From the NCBI GenBank assembly GCA_037367405.1, contig JAZKJV010006941.1:806001-870000 (forward strand): DNA of 64,000 nt, written 5' to 3'. The notes under the pieces are model-generated. The model did no database searches. It was not told where the DNA came from and saw only the letters and a list, made by a program, of their open reading frames with translations. The position numbers and the translations under genes were made by a program. Within the stretch, counting starts at the first letter, position 1. Each line of letters starts with the position of its first letter. Source of the DNA: Ottelia alismoides. Lineage: Eukaryota; Streptophyta; Magnoliopsida; Alismatales; Hydrocharitaceae. Below, in pieces: positions 59,175 to 64,000 of this stretch.

Positions 59175-60379
59175 GGGATTTTTACCCAGCAGACCCTATA
59201 ATCTTTGTAAATTACCTTTACGATCTTTGAAACATCGATATTCCTCCCTAGACCCCGTAATCTTGCTCTGTCTTACCCAACAAACCTTGCCGTCAATTTT
59301 AACTATATTTGAGTCAAATACTTAAGTTAGTCCTGAGTTAATCTAACCACTTTACCATTGAACGGCTAGGATTAGCCAAAATAAAAAAATAACAGGAAAG
59401 AAAATCAAGCAGACATTCTGGGGGGGGGGGGGGGCGAAGCATCGGCTGCAGGGGGAAGGCCTCCATCGTCGGCGTGCGCGGGGGGGGTGCATCAGTGCCG
59501 GTCAGGGGGCTCCATCGCGGCGGGGGGTGGGAGGAAGCAGCAGCAGCCGGGGGGTGGAGGCTTTCCATCATGCGCGGCGGGGGGGGTGGGAGGAAGCAGG
59601 GGACTTCATCACGCCGGGGGGTGGGAGATGTTCCATCGCGCAGGGGGGCGGCCGGGAGGTCACGCACGGGTGGGAGGTGGGGAGGGGTGTGGCTCGCGGG
59701 GGAGGGGGAGCAGGGGGCTCCATCGCGCCGGGGGGCGGCCGGGGGGTGGGGTGTGGAAGCAGCAGCGTCCTCCGTCATCGGCACTCGAGGGGAGGTGGGG
59801 GGAGTCCCATCGCGTGACCGGGAGGGTGGGAGGAAGCAGCCGGAGGGTGGGGGCTTCAGCAGCCGGGAGGGGAGGGGGGTGGGGCTACAGGCTGCGGGGG
59901 GAGTCCCATCGCGCGGCCGGGAGGGTGGGAGGAAGCAGGAGGAGGGTGGGGGCTTCAGCAGTCGGGAGGGGAGGGGGTGGGGCTACAGGCGGTGGGACGG
60001 GACCCTGGGTGGCTGGGGAGGGGGGCGGCACCACGGCGACTCGAGCCAGGGGAGGTGGTAGGCACGAGATTCAAGCCGCAGGGGGCCTTCGAGCAGCGGC
60101 GGATCGGGGGAGAGGGGCACGGTGTTCAGCTGCAGGTAGAGGGTGGGAGGTGAGGTGGGAGGCAATGGCACTTGCGGTAAATTTGACCACTAAAATGGGT
60201 ATAATATAAAGGAAGATAACAGAGTTTGGCTAGTTCTAACGGTTACATGGATGGGAGTTAACCACAGGGTCTGTAGAGTAAAGGTTAGCAAGATTACGAG
60301 GTCTAGAGAGGAATATCGATGTTTCAAAGGTCGTAGAGGTAATTTACAAAGATTATAGGATCTGCTGGATAATAATCTC
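59175..60379. mobile_element. Second G-rich Mutator-like element, 1.2 kb
   Basis: Terminal inverted repeats of about 110 bp: left GGGATTTTTACCCAGCAGACC, right inverted GAGATTATTATCCAGCAGATC. Both continue through CTATAATCTTTGTAAATTACC and AACATCGATATTCCTC. Flanks AAAATTATT (59166-59174) and AAAATTTTT (60380-60388) match 8 of 9. The interior 59415-60170 is a G-rich array with GGAAGCAGCAGC, CCATCGCGC and GGGGCTACAGG words. Its open frames are low-complexity Gly/Arg or Pro/Ser products and are not called as genes. Confidence 0.82.
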
Positions 60380-61043
60380 AAAATTTTTGAGACATTAACA
60401 GCTCCATCATGATTACACATGAAGCTCAATCACAATGAAACTTGTTGGTCACACGTAACTTCGACGAGTGTAAAAAGTATATCACTCCTAATAATCCTCA
60501 AAAGAAATGTATGCGAGAAAAATACGATGTAATGAAAATATCTTGTAGACTGGAATCACATTTGTATGATGATCGCCCAAACACCAAAGCATTGGATTTA
60601 AGTGAACGACGAATGTTATTTTAGAGAATAGTCTCACAATTATTAGAATGGGAAACTAGCGGGTAAAGATGCTTTCTCAACACTTGATGGCATGGATTGG
60701 TTTAGGATCTTATCTATAGGCTACAGATGGGTGAGTAGATGCTTAGGGCCAATAACTAAAGTTAGTGGAAGTTGGCAATGGATATAAAAAATTTATTAGA
60801 TTAGAGGGAATTAGTAGATTGGCCAAAGTTTGAGTCAATTGAATTGAGATATAGTCGATTGGTTTAGCAAGGCTAGCACGGCATTTGATGGAAAGGTGAC
60901 TCTATAAAGTTCAATGACATACTGGCAATTTGATTAGTTGATTGAAGGCTAAGTTAGTCGATGGAGGTTTTGAGTTGATCGATTGAAAAATGTTTTATGG
61001 CATGGAAAAGTTGGTCGATTAAACATGTTGAATATATATATAT

Positions 61044-61419
61044 AGGGTTAAATGGGGCTGCCCCTTTGGCTACTCCCACCCCTATTTTTCCCTCATTTTT
61101 TTTATTTCTTTGGAAAATAAAAATTTGTATATTCATCACTATATCCCTCTAACATTCTATTAAAATTTCATCAGAAACAGATACTCCTAGGCCCTCCATC
61201 CAGACGTCATTTTTTTAACGATCGCAGGATTTTTTAAATCGACCCTGTTTGGGTGGAGGCCGTAGGAGTCTCTGTTTCTGATGAAATTTTAATAGAATGT
61301 TAGATGGATATAATGATGAATTTACAAATTTTTATTTTCCAAAAAAATAAAAAAATGAGGGAAAAATAGGGGTGGGAGTAGCCAAGTTGGCTACTCCCAG
61401 GGGCAGCCCCATTTAACCC
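61044..61419. mobile_element. Palindromic MITE 1
   Basis: GGGTTAAATGGGGCTGCCCC at the left is inverted at the right (GGGGCAGCCCCATTTAACCC). The arms, about 180 bp, pair nearly throughout, with CAGAAACAGA near the centre. Flanked by (TA)n. Confidence 0.88.
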
Positions 61420-61443
61420 ATATATATATATATATATATATGA

Positions 61444-61817
61444 GGAAAGGGAGTCCACTTCATGATAGGTAACCATATCTACTTCATACTTATTTTTGTC
61501 AATTTTTTTGAAAAATACCACTATAGATTTTTATAATTATATCCCTCCAATATGTCATTTAAATTTCATTAGAAACAGAGACACTTATGTCATTCATCCA
61601 GAACAAGTCGATTACAGCAATTCTAAGACCGCTAAAATTACTTTTTCTAGATGGAAGGCATATGAGTCTCTGTTTCCGACGAAATTAGAATGACATATTT
61701 GGGGAATATAGTGATGAAACTCTATGGTAGTATTTTCCAAAAAAAAATTAAAAAAATGGCAAAAATGAGTATGAAGTAGGTAAGGTTACCTACTTCATGA
61801 AGTAAGCTCCCTTTCCA
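61444..61817. mobile_element. Palindromic MITE 2
   Basis: GGAAAGGGAGTCCACTTCATGA..GGTAACC pairs with GGTTACC..TCATGAAGTAAGCTCCCTTTCC. The centre again has CAGAAACAGAGAC / AGTCTCTGTTTC. Related to but diverged from MITE 1. Confidence 0.85.
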
Positions 61818-61845
61818 CACACCCACCCCCCTCTCTACATATATA

Positions 61846-62172
61846 TGGGGAAAATGGGGTTGCCCTCGTCCCATTTTTCTGCAAATTTTTTTATTTTTTT
61901 GAAAAATATCACCATGTATATTCATCTATATATTCCACTAATATGTCATTCGAATTTCGTCAGAAACAGAGACTCATATGCCCTCCATCTAGAACAGGTA
62001 ATTTCAACGGTCTAAACACTGTTGTATGATTGTTCTAGATGGAGGGCATAGGAGTCTCCGTTTCTAACAAAATTTGAATGGTATATTGGAGGGATATATA
62101 TACACAAATATACATGGTGATATTTTTCAAAAAAAAAGGGGGAAATGAGATAGAGGCAGCCTCATATAACTC
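61846..62172. mobile_element. Palindromic MITE 3
   Basis: The arms share GAAAAATATCACCATGTATATT / ATATACATGGTGATATTTTTC and CAGAAACAGAGACTC. The terminal part is more decayed than in MITE 1 or 2. Flanked by (TA)n. Confidence 0.82.
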
Positions 62173-62445
62173 ATATATATATATATAATGCAAGTTCCTT
62201 TGATATTTTACAATGCTTTTGCAAATAAAACAAAATAAAATGCATGACTAAAGACTAAGTTTTTGACTTGATATTCTCGCATCCTTAGCTTGGTCTTCTT
62301 TGACTTGAACCTTTTTCTTATGTTCTTCTTTATGAGTATTTTCCTTAAACTTGAGCTCCATAGCATCATCTTGAGACCTAGATACAAGATAATAAGGCTA
62401 AGGTTTGTGATCATAAAAACATGCATGACTCAACAATCTCTTCTG

Positions 62446-63692
62446 ATCTAACTCGTGAATATCAAGCTCTGAGTGTTCTCTTTGAGATCTAAGCCCATGA
62501 AAATTTGTACATGGCAAGAGGGACTATTTCTCAACTCATGAGAGGTCCTTGAATTATTATGAAGTTTCCTTTGATCAGGCTATCGGAACAACACATCCAT
62601 CAAAAGGATTATGATCTCTGAAAGGTTGTCGCTAAGGTCGATTGGTCTATGTTAAGGTTTGTGGACCTTGACAACGCTCCTTGGTCAAGGTGTAAATGCA
62701 ACTCTATCATAGGAAGCTTGAGAGTTACAAGGTGCTACTCCATCTTGGACTAAGGTCCAAGGAATTTCGTTAGATCACCCAACTAAGTTGGAGGGTAACT
62801 CCTACCTCCTCAAGAGTCTAAGATTCCTGAGGAGTTGTCCCATAAGAGATCCAAAGGGCCCTAGGAGGCTGTCCTTGAGGAGGGACAACATAGTATGCCT
62901 CGTACGAAGGTCCGACCTATCTCAATGTAATTGGTTTTGTGTATTTTGGGCTTCTAATCTAGATACAAAAATCGACTTGTTTTTTAGAGGGAGTGTTTGT
63001 CGACTTCTCTCCATCATAGATCCACATACATACATGAGTCTTGATAATGGTCCAAGAGTCATATCCCTGCTTGCTAGACCTTCCAATCTACTTTTAGAGA
63101 GGGACTTATTGACGTCATATAAGTACTCATCTCATGTGAAGATTTTCTCGATAGGAAAGATTGTAGTAAGAAACCCTAATGTCTGTTTTCTTTGTCGGTG
63201 ACCTTAAGGACCTTAGATTACTCTTGCTTTATTCAATTGCTCGATCAAAAGATAAGGTCAATGCGTTCTTAAGTATCGAGAAATACTTATAGAATAGAGA
63301 GTATTGCCAACATGATTGTAATCACCATCGTCATAAGTATAAACATCACCAGATAACCAATACACAGATAAGTCATCAAGGGCAGCTATCGATCTCCCTT
63401 CGAGAACAAGGATTGCAGTCAAATGAGACCTTACATGTCTTCTTGCATACACGTACAATCTTCATTCCATTTGTGCCCAATCCATGGTAATTAATAGGCA
63501 ATAGGGCTAGACCAAGAGCTCTCGTCGATTAAATATGGCAATGTCGAAGGTTACAGGGTCTGCAATCTGAGAATGGCGCTTCCAGCTGGTTTAGCGATGC
63601 TACTCTTTCCATGTGTACGCTGTACACGCAACAGCTACTGAAAGTGAAAGCCTGGTCAAGTAAGCACGGCTAATGAAATCCAGTCACAACCA
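62446..63692. other. Unassigned DNA and 3' flank of the ZMAT2-like gene
   Basis: A plus-strand 137-codon frame (62788-63201) has no recognised motif and no supporting context. The last 150-200 bp before 63693 would be the 3' UTR of the ZMAT2-like gene. Confidence 0.4.
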
Positions 63693-63782
63693 TCACTTCT
63701 TAGAAGACTTGAAACCACCGAACCCCATCATGGCCGCAACGTCAGCATCAATATCCTCTTGTTCTTCTGCTTCCTTCTCCTT
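63693..63782 (-). CDS. Last exon of a ZMAT2/SNU23-like zinc-finger splicing factor
   Basis: After an acceptor (TTGCAG/AAGGAG) the minus strand reads KEKEAEEQEDIDADVAAMMG then FGGFKSSKK-stop (29 residues, TGA at 63695-63693). An acidic stretch followed by (D)VAAMMGFGGFxSSKK is the C-terminal signature of plant ZMAT2 proteins, the SNU23 component of the U4/U6.U5 tri-snRNP acting in pre-mRNA splicing in the nucleus. The matrin-type zinc finger would lie in upstream exons beyond 64000. With only the tail visible, the family call is good but not certain. Confidence 0.7.
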   Translation of the reverse strand, partial: KEKEAEEQEDIDADVAAMMGFGGFKSSKK

Positions 63783-64000
63783 CTGCAAGCATGAAAATCA
63801 ACAAGACATCAGGCTTGAAACCGCAATGATCCAAATCATGACATCTAGGGGAATGAAAACCGCAAAGAGCCAAACCACGTGTGAAAACAGCAAAATCCTG
63901 TGATTGATTTTCCATAAGATGGATCTGATAGATAAATTACATATAATCGATTCTTTAGAAGCCACATGATAACTATTATAGTCTATGTAGTACATATCAT
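63783..64000 (-). other. Intron of the ZMAT2-like gene (partial)
   Basis: AT-rich sequence upstream of the last exon in gene direction, running to the window edge. No further exon is seen. Confidence 0.55.

Larger units (their letters stand above)
60440..62445. repeat. Second copy of the 52.9-54.3 kb repeat, interrupted by MITEs
   Basis: See the 52930-54300 copy for shared blocks. The outer parts (60440-61030 and 62190-62445) are colinear with that copy; the middle is taken by the palindromic elements. Confidence 0.5.

Noticed and set aside
59474..60209. Gly/Arg-rich open frames of 195 and 240 codons
   Set aside because: They lie in the G-rich tandem filler of a Mutator-like element. All frames stay open because of composition, with no conserved motif.
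62788..63201. 137-codon plus-strand frame
   Set aside because: No recognised family, no promoter or splice support, and set in repeat-like DNA.

Overview
This window looks like repeat-rich nuclear DNA of a flowering plant. The evidence is split exons of plant genes and a dense load of plant-type LTR retrotransposons, Mutator-like elements, MITEs and tRNA-derived SINEs. The GC-rich first exon of the sucrose-phosphate synthase gene fits a monocot, but that is inference.

Few host genes are visible. (1) A sucrose-phosphate synthase (SPS) gene lies on the minus strand. Exon 1 is 35110-34925, exon 2 is 34815-34726 and exon 3 is 23906-23665. The three join in frame at GT/AG sites and give about 172 N-terminal residues. 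Intron 2 is about 10.8 kb, and intron 3 would have to be longer than 23.6 kb because no later SPS exon is seen down to base 1. (2) A P-class pentatricopeptide-repeat (PPR) gene at 51953-50106, minus strand, is broken by frameshifts and stops. (3) The last exon of a ZMAT2/SNU23-like splicing factor lies at 63782-63693, minus strand. (4) Gene fragments carried or trapped by repeats: a REF/SRPP (rubber-particle/lipid-droplet protein) fragment and the 3' end of a folate-biopterin transporter.

Layout. 1-1486: degenerate repeats. 1487-21876: a decayed Ty1/copia element whose RNase H is interrupted by the REF/SRPP fragment. That fragment is interrupted by a gag-only LTR element (7369-20695, duplication GTTGC). 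The gag-only element's 5' LTR is in turn interrupted by a Ty3/gypsy Tekay/Del-type chromovirus (7843-16885, duplication CCATG). 21877-34725: rest of SPS intron 3, exon 3, then intron 2. Intron 2 holds a solo LTR, a 2.2 kb non-autonomous LTR element, a 4 kb block that looks like organelle-derived DNA, copia fragments and a MITE. 34726-35300: SPS exons 2 and 1 and promoter, with an inverted-repeat element just upstream. 36.2-40.9 kb: a rearranged direct and inverted duplication. 41-47.5 kb: LTR-like DNA, a gypsy RT scrap, a SINE and simple repeats. 47.5-49.5 kb: a Pack-MULE-like element with G-rich filler and a folate-transporter fragment. 50.1-52 kb: the PPR pseudogene. 52.9-62.5 kb: repeats including a 184-bp tandem array, a 2.4 kb LTR-like region, a second G-rich Mutator-like element and three palindromic MITEs. 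62.5-64 kb: mostly unassigned, then the ZMAT2 exon.

Most of the window is therefore transposable-element archaeology inside or between a few genes. The best-supported unusual points are the four-deep nest with readable target-site duplications, an in-phase GT-AG intron with a good branch site in the chromovirus integrase, a gag-only element with an in-frame TAG codon, and the folate-transporter piece in a G-rich Mutator-like element.
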